In this document: positions 47,091-59,565 of the stretch, in pieces | Position numbering within the stretch: position 1 is the first letter of the stretch | Layout of the letters: every line of letters begins with the position of its first letter | Assembly: GCF_003286085.1 (NCBI RefSeq) | Contig: NW_020825294.1 | Location: 11,926,501 to 11,990,500 of the forward strand | Reading direction: 5' to 3' | DNA: 64,000 nucleotides | From: Drosophila persimilis | Taxonomy: Eukaryota > Arthropoda > Insecta > Diptera > Drosophilidae | Notes under the pieces: model-generated | Database searches by the model: none | The model's input: only the letters and a program-made list of their open reading frames with translations | What the model was told of the DNA's origin: nothing | Made by a program: the position numbers and the translations under genes

Positions 47091-49016
47091 ATGTGCCACG
47101 CGGTGTACCAAATATTATTCTGGCTCTGGATGCTGCTTTACAGCGGCTCCAGGGTCAGCTGCCTGCAAATGAGTAATTGCAACAAAACAGAGGTGACGAT
47201 GATCCGGGGAATGGAGCTCCTGACATCACTGACTCTCAGCAACTGCAGCCTGCCGCACCTTGAGAACGCTTTCTTCATGCGATTCGGCCACCTCCTGCAC
47301 CTGGAGCTGCAACATAGTGGTCTGAGTAGCTTGGAGGACTTCTCCCTGCATAGTCTGCCGCGGCTGCAGTCCCTCTCGTTCGCCCACAACAGCCTGAGCA
47401 AACTGAGATCGTGGTCCAGCGAGCCCTTGGAAGCACTTGTATCCCTGGATCTCAGTCACAACAGGCTGTCCAGCCTGGACGCCCACAGCTTCGTGCTCTA
47501 CCCCCAACTGCAGATGCTCGACTTGGGCTCCAATCAGATCAATCAGATCGCAGATGACACCTTCTATGGCCTCTCGCACTTGAAGCATCTCCAGCTCAAT
47601 GGAAATCGAATGATGCTCATCGATGGCAGCCAGTTTCACGGCCTGCATCGTCTTTCTAGTCTGATGCTTCAACATAATCTGATCGAAGGCGTAGATCCAG
47701 GCGCCTTTGAGAGCAATACACATCTACGAAGTCTCCGTCTGGACGGGAATTTATTAAACTGTCTTCAGTTCCTCACCCAAAGCGGTCTTGCTCGGTTGGT
47801 TCATCTGAATCTAGCGAACAACCTACTGAGGAAGCTGGAGCCGCAGGGATTTGTGACAAACGTTGAGCTCCAGGACCTGGACTTGAGTCGCAACAATTTT
47901 ACTGAACTAACGAAGGAAAGCTTAGTGGGATTGGATTCCTTAGAGGTGAGTGGTTATGAACGGTCAATAAAATAGACTACAGATTGTTCTTTGTTCCAGT
48001 ACGAAAGTTGTAAAACTTGTTATAACCTCTGAGCCTTTATGCCTGATCCTCCATCCACAGCGACTCAACATCAGCCACAATATTCTCTCCCATATCGAGG
48101 ATGGCAGTCTGGAATCGCTTGCCAGCCTGCTCCAAGTCGACGCCAGCTTTAATCAACTGACATCCGTATCGGAAAGTTTGTTCCATGCCAACACCCAACT
48201 GGAGGAGATAATTCTCTCCCACAATCGAATCAGAGATATATCGCCCAAGCTGATGCAATATCAGACGCATTTGAGGCATCTAAAACTGGACGGAAATGCT
48301 CTTATCGAAGCCTCTTTTCTTCAAAGACTGCCGCCAGCCCTAAACCGTCTGTCCCTGATTGTGGATCTCAGCTCGAATCGCCTTCAATCGGTCAATTTGA
48401 ACAGTCTGCTTCATTTCGGGCACATCAATCTGGCGGATAACCACTGGAGTTGTGCCTGGTTGGTGAAGAATTTGCTACTTAGAGCTCCTCCTTCCCTCAA
48501 CTTTGCTCGGAACTGGAGCCTCTTGAGCGATTGGAGCGAGGACTTGACTAAGGTTCAGGGCATAGACTGTATCGAGGACGCACGCAACCGTTCGATTGTA
48601 CTCCTGAGTATCGGCGAGGTTATCCATAGCAAAGTTCAGTGTGCGGTAAGTCCAATCGAGATCCCATAAGTAGATCACATCTATAAAAAATTACTTTGGG
48701 TGAATAGAAATCGTTTGACGAGCTAAATCCAGCGCCACCGCCACTGACATGGCCCAAGATTCCCACAGACCGCTTTGACTCGCGATCGGTGATCATTTGG
48801 ATGCTGGTGGCCATAGCAATCACCTTTGCCTGTCTGCGTTGGCTTAGGCGCTTTGTGGATCGCAAGGAGCAGAGTAAACGGAAACTGAAGGCCATCAATG
48901 AAGTGGTCAGTTGATATACCGGATCTCTTTTGAGCCCACACTTAACCGCTTCTATACTTCAGTACATTAGCAAAATGGAATCGCAGCCCATCAGACATGA
49001 TCGCGAGAGATCATAG
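47091..49016 (+). CDS. Leucine-rich-repeat single-pass membrane protein, four exons (563 aa)
   Basis: Coding exons are 47091-47945, 48061-48645, 48708-48905 and 48963-49016, all joined in phase 0 at GT-AG sites; introns are 115, 62 and 57 bp. The protein has a signal peptide (about 1-24), a row of extracellular leucine-rich repeats from about 50 to 420 (for example LDLSHNRLSSL, LQLNGNRMMLI, LSHNRIRDI), and a cysteine-containing LRR C-terminal cap around NHWSCAWL to DCIE. A Pro-rich stalk, a membrane segment at about 508-523 and a short basic cytoplasmic tail follow. If the third intron is not removed, the frame stops three codons later (VVS), giving a slightly shorter tail. Extracellular recognition or adhesion is inferred from the fold; I cannot name the orthologue. 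It ends 150 bp from the convergent hll gene. Confidence 0.85.
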
Positions 49017-49166
49017 TCCACAGTCCGTAGCAACAACTTCAATTCAACAAAGCCAATATATAATATAAATATTAGTGTCTAGAAGACACAGTCTACACAA
49101 CTACATGTGCCAAAGTTCATTAATATATATAAACCTAAACTAAGAAATCGTCTTAAAAGCGAACTT

Positions 49167-51299
49167 TCAGTTATACAAACGCTCAATGATCTGGGCGTAC
49201 TTGGCATGGACTATGTTGCGCCTAATCTTGAGTGTGGGTCCCAGCTCGCCGGTGGCCAGGGAGAACTCGTGCGGCATGAGGGCGAACTTCTGCACCCGTT
49301 GAGCACTCGAAATGGAATTCTTGTTTGCCCGCTTGATGCCCGCCTCGATGGCCTCCAGGAGCTTTGGCTCCGCCGTTATCTGCAGAGCCGCCGACATGGC
49401 AGCCGTGTCGTTGGGCAATTGCAGGTCTGCAGGAATGCTCAGAAGCTCAGAGAGACGGGTCTGATTGAGGCCCACTTCTTGCAGCCACTCGATAGTCTCC
49501 TCCCGTAGGTCGTCCAGCGGGATGCCCGTCGTGGGATCAGATTTCGCTTTCAGCGACAGCAGAACTGTGAGATACTTTCGATGGTCGCCGACCAGCAGGG
49601 CATTACTTACGCAGGGCAGCTCCTTTTTAATCAGCTCTTCGATGTGCACGGGCGGAATGTTCTCGCCGCCAGCCGTGATGATCAGTTCCTTGAGTCGGCC
49701 AGAGATCACCAAATTGCCATGCTGATCGAAGTAGCCGAGATCACCAGAGAGCAGCCAACCGTCCGCATTGATGGTTTCCTTGGTCTTCTCCGGCTGGCCC
49801 AGGTAGCCCATGAAGGTACTGCGTCCCCGCATGATAATCTCCCCCTTCCCACTAGCATCGGGCTCTTGGACCTTCACCGCCACCCCAGCAATCGGCTGAC
49901 CTGAGCTGAAAAGATTCGAGATCTCCGTGTTCAGGGTGATGGCTCCGCCGCTCTCTGACATTCCGTAGCACTCGCCCAGCGCTATGTCCAGGCCCAGGAA
50001 GAAGTTCTTCATCTCATCGGAGGTGGGGGCCCCGCCAGTCAAAAAGCTTCGGCAGTGATCCAAGCCCATCATCTGCCGAATGGGTCGGATCATGCGTGAG
50101 GCTAACCAGTATTTGGTAATGGCGTAGATCGAAGGCTTCTCTCTGCAAAATGGCGAAAGTTAGTAACCCTTCGGATCCACTTCGAATTGAAGTTCCAAAA
50201 CTCACCCAGCCATCACGGCCAATTGGTATTCAGCCACCGCCGCACGGGCCTTGGACAGCAGCAGTCTCGAATAGGGCTTGGCCTTGGCCTCCGCGGCCAC
50301 CAGACGCTCCTGGAACTTTTCGAAGACCCGCGGCACACCGAACATACGCGTCGGCTTGGCCTTCTGTAACGTTCGCACCAGAGTTCCCTTGAGCGCATCC
50401 TTGTCGGCAAATGTCACACAACCTCCGTGTTCGAGGCCAAGGAAGACATCGAATATTTGGGCAGCGATGTGACTGAGGGGTAGAAAGCTGACCATGCGCT
50501 CCTCGCCATCCTGTACGTCCTTCATGCTGGCAGATGCGGACTTCGCATTGAAGACAATGCTGTCGTGGGTGAGCATCACCGCCTTGGGCAGACCCACAGT
50601 CCCGGAGGTGAAGATCAGCATGGCGCATTCGTTGGCATACACCCGACTCTCTCTTTCTAGTAGCTCCTTCTTTAGATCGTTCGAGTAAGTCTTCTCCTCA
50701 AGCTGCTTCCAGCTGTAGTAGCCCTCCTCTTTGTCAACGAAGGCTTCATAAGGTCCGTGCAGTTGAATGACTGTCTTCAGGCGTGGCAGTGTGTCCTTGA
50801 TGGCTCTCAGCTTGGCCATCTGCTGGGAATCGTCCACAACACAGACCGTGGCCTCGCTGGTGGCCAGCACATGACGCACAGCCTCCGCCGAGTTGCTGGG
50901 ATAGATACCAGCCACCACGGCACCAGCTCGCAGGGCTCCCAGCTCGGCAAAGAACCACTCGGGGCAATTGAAAGCCAAGACGCCAAGCGAGCTGCGTTCC
51001 TCCAATCCGACATTAATCAGCATCAGAGCAGTCTGTTCCACTCTCCGCTGATAATCGGCATAGGTCAAGGTGGTCCACCCGTCCCCCCCCGTTCCGGGCG
51101 TCTCCCAGACAAGGGCTGGATGCTCCGCGTACTGCTGACACACATCCTGGAAGCGTCGGGGTATGGTCTGTGGTGGCAGCTGGGACAAGGCACTGGTCCC
51201 ACCCACATCCAGACACAGCTTGACAGCCCCATGAAGCGAGGTACTGGTGTAGCTGGTGGCAGGCTTAAGGTTTCTCCGCTCCAAGTCCATGTCGTTCAT
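49167..51299 (-). CDS. hll: Heimdall, bubblegum-family very-long-chain acyl-CoA synthetase
   Basis: Two coding exons, 51299-50206 and 50142-49167, with a 63-bp intron, giving 689 aa. It activates long and very long fatty acids to CoA thioesters with ATP. Visible adenylate-forming motifs are the P-loop FTSGTVGLPK (230-239), YGMSES (424-429), SGDLG (497-501) and the fatty-acyl-CoA-synthetase signature around [13 protein letters not shown] (to about 529). The C-terminal NKNSISSAQRVQKF and PTLKIRRN blocks are also typical of the ACSBG group. In Drosophila bgm and heimdall (CG4500) are neighbouring paralogues; this copy, with a different N-terminus from the 666-aa bgm, is assigned as hll by elimination. 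It is tail to tail with the LRR gene. Confidence 0.88.
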
Positions 51300-51347
51300 C
51301 CTGAAGGCGTGCCCGTCAAATAAACTCCGGGCTCTTAGAGCGGCCGC

Positions 51348-51356
51348 TATTTAAAG
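51348..51356 (-). promoter_or_regulatory. Possible TATA box of hll
   Basis: Minus-strand TTTAAATAG about 50 nt before the hll start codon, which would give a leader of about 20 nt. Confidence 0.4.
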
Positions 51357-51359
51357 CAT

Positions 51360-54300
51360 CGGTCCATGACGTTGATAAGACTGCCCAGCATCGGTTCGGA
51401 TCGCTTAGCAGGCAATGACGTTGTGGTTTCGAACATCGGGCGAACAAGGGCAATAAATAGGTTACCGGCTCCAGTAATCTCTCGAGAAGCCAAGCCGACG
51501 ATTAGTCAACAACTCGGTCTTTGATCTGGTATGTTCTTCGATTTCATTGACTGACCTTTAGACACATGTTTGCTCCGGTTTGTTCTGGCAGATAAGCCTA
51601 AAATGTAGTATTGCGTCTTGGTGTGTATGATCTTGGTTCCGTCTAGGCGGGACACACGCGTCTTTGCCAACAGACCAAAATTCTGTTGCAGATTATAAGT
51701 GTCATAGGTTAAACAAAATTGTCTTGTTTCCATATGTATTTTCTGATGTCAGGCAGCGTTTAATGAGCTAACCTCAAAAAAAAAAAACAGAATAAAACAA
51801 GGAATATGTTTCATTGATTAAAAGATTCATTAAAGACTTTCAAACATAATAGGACCCCAGTCAAGGATATTTTTTAATTTAATCATTATTTTTTATTATT
51901 CATTTCAATTCATATATTAAGATAACATTACATATGTATCTTTATAACCCCTTTTATAATGAAAATACTCCGTTTTTCACTTTAAGAATAATATAATAAA
52001 AATAATATCAAACTTTTAAAGTGATAGAAATTCTCAAGAGGAGATTAAAAAAACAATATCATTTTGCCAAGCCAAATAATACGTAACTTGAATATTATTA
52101 TTTTTTCAGAGCAACAACAAACCAATTCAATTTATTGTCTTGATCTGAGGTTATAAGATTGGCACATATACAAATAATTGGTGGTATAAATATGTAATTT
52201 AAATGTACATATGCACACATATGTATGTATGTATGTATGTATTCATGTATCTGGCAAATGTTTATTACCGACGTGGTCCAGGAGAGATCAATTAAGAAAT
52301 ATAATAATATTATTAAGTATATTTAATCTACTTTTGTATTCAGACTTTCTTAATAGTAAGTTCTTTAATTTAATCCGAAACTGACCTTAGACAAGCAGCT
52401 GGGAGATCGAATCGATCGAATGGCAGTGGACATTCCCGCCCATATACAGATAAACCCCATGCAGCCGAGATACCTTCCAGGTAGCGCATACCGGGACATG
52501 TGTGCTCTTTGTAGCTCATAAAACATCGTACATGAGGGTTTTACCCCCACCTTAGCCGAACCGGGCTTCCCAGTTGGTCACTCACTCGCAGTCGGGCGGA
52601 TTAGGCGCGGGGGCCGAAGCCCGCACACATGGGCACGCACTTCGGCGTCGCATAAAGAGAATTGAAAATAGGCGGAGCAGAGAGAGAGAGGACAGAGAAA
52701 AAAACTTTCCCACAGGCCAGCAACAAATCGCAGTAGCAGTAGCAGTCGCAGTCTCAGTCGCCGTCAGCGTCTCAGCTGCTGTCGGCCGTACGTTTGTTCG
52801 TTTTCATTCGGCTGCGCCTTGCTGTGCGCCTGGTCCTCCAACAGTCATTTTTTGTACAAATTTATAATTTATTGTTTAATTTATTTTATTGCAAAATGTC
52901 AAAAGCGTTCCTGCCTCTCGCCACACTGTGTGTGTGTGAGTGTATTTGTGCGTGTGCGTGCAGCAGTTAGAACTGCGTTTGTGTGTTGCTTTCGAGCGAG
53001 CTGGGCTGGGGCGCAGTGGGGAGCTTACATACTCATATGTTGGGGACCGCCTTCTGATAAGCGATAAAACGATATATTATTAACCCAATTGTAATTGTTG
53101 CAATTTGTATTTTGCAGCTTATCTTTTGTTATGCGCGCAACAACAACATTATTATGAAATTATTTACCAAAGAACAGCAGCTCATGAATCGGTAACAAGT
53201 GTAAACCTTGTCTATGGGTCGACGGGTGTACGGCGTGCGGTTCCGAGTGGAATGGGGCTTTTATTGCATCAAAACTACAACACAAATAGTTGCAATATTG
53301 AGCTTTCTTTTTTTTCTCACTTCCTCAACTATAAATACATATGTAACTATGTAGCTACACATAATATATACATATGAATATGTGCACGTATGTACATATA
53401 CTTTAAGTTGTATGTTCTGCTGCTCGGGCGAGTGTGAGTGCGACAAGTGTAACGGTACATGAGAATAATATCGGGTAGCGTAAAGAAAACATATAAAAAT
53501 TCGAAATACATGTGGAACACATAGGCATGTGGAAAAGAAGAGCTCACCTCAAATGCGAACTAGCAATAAAGCTAACAATAAAATGGACATTGAACCTGCA
53601 TCGAATAAGGTTAGGGTGGTTCTTAAAATATAAGTCTATTATTCACATAGTATACATATATGACAATTTTTTGATACTGGAGGGGATTATTACATAGCAA
53701 AGACCAATTGTGTGGATGTATTACCCACCAATATAATTTCAAAGCAACTCAAGTCTACTACCGCCCATCATCCCACGGCTCATTCACACCACAAGAACTA
53801 TAAAGGTCCACCCTAAAGACCTACATTGTTGAGGCTTGTTTGATCTGGCTCTCAATGAATGGTCGGCCACTAAGAAAGCACACGTCATGCAATTACAGGA
53901 CGACTGAAGTCTAAATACGACACCTTACTGAAAGGGCTGAGATCAAAAGACTTCAAGTGGTGTCAAGTGTGAGAGGGACACAATTTATCATGTATAATAA
54001 CGGAATAAATACTATACCAATTCGTTCCAAGTGTCTATGCCATAATAACAATGCAAGAAACATATGAACCAACCTGCTACCCATTATACGAGTCATCAGA
54101 TCCTTACATCAATATTTTCATAATGCTTTTATGCTCGGTAGTCAAATGAGTGTCTTTGTTTAAACTTTGGTCTTCCACTGTACATGTTCACATTATAAAC
54201 CCAATTGACACGCACTAGAAGAGTCTGATACGTATAAAATGCGATTTGCCATATGTTGGGCTGTGGTCATAAGAATCCTAATATGCATACCCACACTGCT

Positions 54301-55640
54301 GCCACACCAGACAGGGTACATCGGTTTCGGCATGTGTAACAATATGTTTTGTACATATTTACACGCACCACAACGTGTGTGTGTATGCATGACCTAATGT
54401 GTGTTCTCACTGATTGTTCGAGAACGGGGTGGGGGAGAGAGCAACAAAAGAGCATGAGCATGTGCATGTCGTCGGTGACTTTTGTAGATTTGTTTGTGTA
54501 CATATAGATATAGCGAAATAACCCGGCGCTCAGCATTGATTAGCAGGCGTCAGCACAGAGCCAAAGCAAAAAGTTCATGCGAACAAGTGAGAAGTGAGCC
54601 AGACAACCAGGCAGCGGCAGAAACAGTGGCAGTGGCAGTGGCAGAGGCAGTGGCAGAGGCAGAGGGAAAGCAGAGCCAACAAACAAGTACACACAACAAT
54701 AAGGAAACATACACACACGACATACAAAAACGATACAAAACCCACACACGCACACACACTCGCACTCTCGCTCACAGAAAACTACTAAAAGAGGCAGCAG
54801 AGGCGGGGCGGGCACGAAGCAATGTTCCAATCGAAAGGGGGAGATGTGGGGTGGCGGGGACAGATAAACAACATTTTATATTCATGTACCAACAACAACG
54901 CCAATAGCACAGCAGAGACACCACCGACAGAGATAGAGACGGACATAAAAAGCGAAACGAAAATCAAATAACACGTGTACGTACATATCGACAAACAAGC
55001 GACATACAACCGTACTTACATACAAGTACATACATATGTACATATGTATGTTCATGCAGTTCTCCCTCCCGATACACCCGTTCATTCAAAACGAAACACT
55101 TGCAGCAACTCATTCAAACTCATTTCTACACACTCACACAGCATACTCGTATGTACATCAACACTAGCACGGTCAGAGGGGAATGAATGTCGGTGCATAT
55201 GTTAGCCTAACTTGTGGTTCTCTCAGAATCAGCGGATAAGAAAGTGTGTTCTTCTCTCAGTCTCTGTGGCCAGTTGTTGGCCGCATAAATAACAATTACT
55301 AGTACAATAATAACCTGAATTTAAAGCTGTTTAATACCTACTTTATTACAAGGGTAAGAGAACGGAGCGTACTGAAATTCAGTTGTGTAGGTGACAGAAT
55401 ATTCCAAAAAGTTATGCTGTACACGGTTTTTGTTTATGTATGCTTCAAATGAAACTTCAGCAAATGTGAACATAGCTAAAAAAACCAGTTTTAATTCACT
55501 TTGACCAACTCACTATTGACACAATTGTCGGGTGTACACTATATGTAGGCTATTGTAATCACAGGACGGGGAGAGAGACTGACGGAAAAATACAAGGCAA
55601 ATTGTCCCCCTTTTTTTTCAATTCTGACGTGGGCACAGCG
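51360..55640. other. Gene-free stretch
   Basis: No supported gene. The first part (51780-52380) is AT-rich with a GTAT run at 52221-52241. 52570-52830 and 54500-54700 are GC-richer, with AGTAGC and GGCAGT repeats followed by long CA-rich tracts, resembling 5' untranslated exons, but there is no coding evidence. Confidence 0.5.
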
Positions 55641-55880
55641 TCAGTGAAACTGATCATTTTCATAACTTAATCGGATCGTTTGACTCGACTGTTGCATCTG
55701 TGCAGCACTCGTGATTGTCATTACTGTCGCTGTCATCGGTGACAGCTTTCCATAGTCCTTGTCGCACTCACTTATCAGCTTTTGGCCACGCACGTACCCC
55801 GATAGTGGTTTCCCCCTCTCGTTCTTCACACGTCTGACAGTGCTTGTTTTCAATGATGCTGCAATTTTCTCTACTGCCAC
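55641..55880 (-). other. ORF with a helix-turn-helix-like start, status unclear
   Basis: A 79-codon frame beginning MAVEKIAASLKTSTVRRVKNE, a spacing that recalls the DNA-binding helix-turn-helix of Tc1/mariner-type transposases, followed by RGKPLSGYVRGQKLI. No other part of a transposase is visible, so at best it is a fragment. Confidence 0.2.
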
Positions 55881-58440
55881 CGCTGATCAGTGGAAAATTC
55901 TGGAAACATTTCCAGATTAAATGAATGCGATTGTCCGTGAATTGTGCCTCGTCACGATAACATGACCAGGACTACCCCAATATTTCCAAACGGATCGTCT
56001 CATTGCTAGCAGACTTTTTCACGATAATACGGGATATGGGTAAGATTTTAAGACAATGGAAAACAACAGTCACCGAATCAAAACAAAACTTCCACGACGT
56101 GAGAGATTAGTTTAAATGGGTCTCTGATTGGTCCCGTCATTTGATTTTTGATTTCAGACTCGTAACTGATAATCCCTAGATCAAGTAAACAAAACGGAGT
56201 GCATTTCTTTGAATATATTTAACGAAGTGTTTAAGAAGGGATGAAAAACAATGTATGCACGTATAGTATAGCCTTAAATTTTATAAGAAATCTCTGTCGA
56301 CATGACCATTTTTTCTGACCTCGCCTGTTAAATCAGTACGCGGGCTGCCTAACTTTTTGTGAGACCAGTGTACGTAACCACAATTTTGACCTCGCCTGTG
56401 AAACCAATACACTGCCTTCCCAACTTTATTGGCGGCTAGTGTAGGTAAATCACTAAACGCCGCCCGAATGATGTTGATAGTCACAAAAAATTAAGTTGTT
56501 GCTGTTGTTGTTGGTACGTCATCATCATCATGCACATGCTATTTTCATACAACCAAACTTATGTATGTATGTATATATTTACGTGTATGAACGAGTCGTC
56601 AGACAGCATACTTACGGTTACATATGTTTTCATGCACGCGAGAGAAACGTACGTATCTATGTTTGTAAATATGTATGTACATATGTGTGTTGCTTGTACC
56701 TGTACATATTTAAATATCGTTTCCCTCTGGCCTCCGCTGTTGACGTTGGTGCTGCTGCTGCTGCCTATTACATTTCATTTTCATACCATTTCTGGTTTTG
56801 GCTTTCGCTCTGCCAGCGTCACTGCCTTTTTTCTGTTATTGCTCATTACAGACAAGATTACATATGTACATCTGTAGATGTAGATGTCTACATGTTACAT
56901 ACTCGTACGTACGAACGTTTGTACATACAAACATATGTACGTACAAATTTGTGAGAACGTCGCAGTCGCGTCGTCTGTTACCGTTTTTAGCTTTCATGGG
57001 GTAACATTAACATCCGTCGCACACTCCACCCGTCTCCACATATACACACACACACACACTCCGCTGCCGCTGCTTCTGCTTCTGCCGCTGCCTATGTCGA
57101 TGACTCTACGTTTTTCTGCCAGCCTCTGCTAATCATTCCTGCTCGCCTGCTCACTGCTTATGTTTATTTGTATATATCGAGCACACAAACGCACTCGGCG
57201 ACTCATATGCAAAGCCCCCGCTCTTCGCGTACATACAACGATACGACTATACGACGATACTACAATACCCTCCCGAGTATCCGTCACAGCCAGCATTTGA
57301 ACATCTGTGTCTGTATTTATGCAGATAGCTGTAACATACCCAACACATGTTAGCGCACAGAGGAGTATTTATGTATGAATGTAGCTTTAAAGGTGGAAAG
57401 GTTGAAGAACGGCGAACCAGTGGAAGGGATGAATAAGGCGCTGATGACCTTGAAGGATATATGTATGTTATAGAGAGGGAATATTAATAAAGGATCACAT
57501 TCCTTCCTGCAATAATACAAAATCACCTTCATGCCAGCATGATCTTCTTAAATCTATATATTAACTAATAGCTTGGAATAATCTGAAACCTGATAAATGT
57601 TTATTGAAAAATCAAAGAAGAATGTTTCGACATTTGATTTTGATTCACGATGATAGGATATCGATGAGAAGATCCCTGTGGAACAATGTGTTTCGGTGGA
57701 TAGGGACAGTCAAACATAATTGCTCAGTTGGCTTTATGTAGGTTATTACGATGACTCAGATAATAGTCCCCGTATAGATAGTCACACGCTTATCTTATAA
57801 AAGACAGTAAAACTGGGAAATATTTCGACTTGAGTTGAATGGCACATTTGGAGACATAAGTTGTAAAAATTTCCCCTTCCTGATGGATAAAATGGAAAAC
57901 CTTTTATGAAAGATAAATACTGATTTTATATCTTGGAATCCCGAGCCTTATATCAACTTAGAATTATTATACACATCATTCAGTTCTAACGTTTGCTTTG
58001 ACACTTTAGGTCTTGAATTACTGATTCTTTCTATTTTAGTGCATATTGCATCAATTGTATATTTTCTGAAAGTTTTCAGAGAGTAAATGATTTTAGTTTC
58101 CAGTCTAGATTCCAGATACCAGTCTAGTTACAAGACAACAAAATTGAAAACTTTTTTTTAGGTGGAAATTAAATAAATATTTAATGAACTAGGGGGTTTT
58201 TTTTATTTTATGGATTTTATGGAGTTGTGATAAATCGAGTTCATAAAAAAGGTGTAACAGAATAAAATGAAAAATATTGATCCGATCATTTCGAAATGAG
58301 TTCCTCAACAACCTCAAGACCTTACTCTCCTCACGCTCGGCTTCGAAAAGATTCAATCGAATTGGAAAGGTCTCCACTCTCCAACGGCCGTATCGGTACA
58401 TTTCCAATGCTGTGGCGCGACTCCATGGTACTGAACGCTG
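55881..58440. other. Gene-free stretch
   Basis: No supported gene. It includes a two-copy tandem repeat at 56317-56458, a region of GTATGTAC/CATATGTA words (56550-56960), a CA run at about 57043-57058, and AT-rich DNA from 57500 to 58280. Confidence 0.5.
56317..56458. repeat. Imperfect 71-bp tandem repeat, two copies
   Basis: Both copies start GACCTCGCCTGT and share the order GCCT/TTCC-CAACTTT and CAGTGTACGTAA / TAGTGTAGGTAA. The copies have drifted considerably. Confidence 0.6.
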
Positions 58441-58442
58441 CC

Positions 58443-58520
58443 GATAAGGGCTGCGAAAATAATATGAATAATAATAAGAGACCGACAGTCAGTTATCGTA
58501 CGACAGAAGCCTACATATAG
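58443..58520 (+). promoter_or_regulatory. Candidate promoter of the secreted NIM gene
   Basis: GATAAG at 58443-58448 and TTATC (GATAA reversed) at 58493-58497 lie just before a TATA-like ACATATAG at 58513-58520. A start near 58545 would give a leader of about 115 nt. GATA sites fit hemocyte or fat-body expression of Nimrod genes, but this is inference. Confidence 0.4.
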
Positions 58521-58659
58521 GCAGACCCGAAGAGCCTGATGCACAGCAGCAGCAACTGCATCGGCTCGGCGGACTTCACTTTAATCGGAAAGACTGGCTG
58601 CGTTTAGTGCTCTCGGAGCGACGTACCGTACATGCGTACAATCTTCTACGCCCAAAAAG

Positions 58660-59328
58660 ATGCTGGTCCAACTGCTGACCCTCGGCCTGGGGATGATGCT
58701 GCTGGCGGAAGAGCAGCTGCAGGTATTGGCCCTGACCATCACCAACGGGCATTGCCAGAAGAACATCAGCGTCAAGTACCAGGTGCCGGTGACCAGGACA
58801 CGCATGCCCGCCAACGCCAGCGCGGAGTCGCACGCGGAGCAGTACGTGGTCTACGAGGAGCGGATCCGCTGGGACAACGTGCAGGTGTGCTGCCCCGGGT
58901 ATCGCGCCATTTTGTTTGGCTTCTGCGAGCCCATCTGCCTAGAAGCCTGCCCCGCCTACAGCTACTGCGTGGAGCCCAACAAGTGTCACTGCATGCGTGG
59001 TTACGAGCACTCCCACCACCCGAACAAGCAGCACCAGCTCATCTGCCGCCCGATCTGCCAGGGCGGCTGTCCGGAGCACAGCCACTGCGTTGCGCACAAC
59101 GAGTGCGAGTGCCGGGCCGGCTACAAGGACGTGAGCAGGTGGTTCAGCCTCAGCCTCATCTGCGAGCGGGTCCAGTGCGGACAGGAGCAGCGCTATGACC
59201 CCGCCCGTCACACCTGCGTCAAGATCGAGATGAGCATGGAGGAGCTAATGCAGCGCGTGGCCGAGCGCCTAGCCCAGGGCCTAGAGTCGACCACCCAGTC
59301 AGATGGAGAGGACAACAATGAGCCTTAG
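58660..59328 (+). CDS. Secreted NIM-domain protein, NimB type (222 aa)
   Basis: A single-exon frame. A signal peptide covers about 1-25, though its hydrophobic stretch is interrupted by acidic residues (AEEQ). An EMI-like N-terminal segment follows, with a perfect NIM motif CCPGY-x7-CEPIC at 77-93. Two EGF-like cysteine repeats lie at about 93-130 and 133-169, and there is one more cysteine pair (173, 186). The C-terminal 35 residues are charged and helical, with no membrane segment. Secreted NimB proteins of flies have this plan and bind microbes or apoptotic material or modulate hemocytes. Which NimB this is I cannot say; it is short for the group. A 188-aa ORF in another frame over the same DNA is a shadow. 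It is convergent with bgm, and the two coding ends are 1.1 kb apart. Confidence 0.85.
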   Translation: MLVQLLTLGLGMMLLAEEQLQVLALTITNGHCQKNISVKYQVPVTRTRMPANASAESHAEQYVVYEERIRWDNVQVCCPGYRAILFGFCEPICLEACPAYSYCVEPNKCHCMRGYEHSHHPNKQHQLICRPICQGGCPEHSHCVAHNECECRAGYKDVSRWFSLSLICERVQCGQEQRYDPARHTCVKIEMSMEELMQRVAERLAQGLESTTQSDGEDNNEP

Positions 59329-59460
59329 TTAGGTTGCTCCTTGCTCTCAATGAGAGTAAGACGCTGCCTGAAGCAAATCATGTAACATACGAAAATGACA
59401 ATCTTGAAAACAGTACCATAAAATGTGATGGAAATCGATTGTAAATTTTCTAAAACTACG

Positions 59461-59565
59461 AATAAACATAACTATTCGGTTTCGACTCTTTTTATAGAGA
59501 TTACGAGATTGAACCTATGTATAGTCTAACCGACATGCAGATGTAATATGAAAATGTTGAATAAA
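59461..59565 (+). terminator. Poly(A) signals of the secreted NIM gene
   Basis: AATAAA at 59461-59466 and again at 59560-59565, about 135 and 230 nt after the stop codon. Either could be used. Confidence 0.5.

Noticed and set aside
58632-59198. 188-codon ORF over the secreted NIM gene
   Set aside because: Frame-shifted shadow rich in Ala, Arg and Pro; the NIM and EGF cysteine patterns lie in the other frame.
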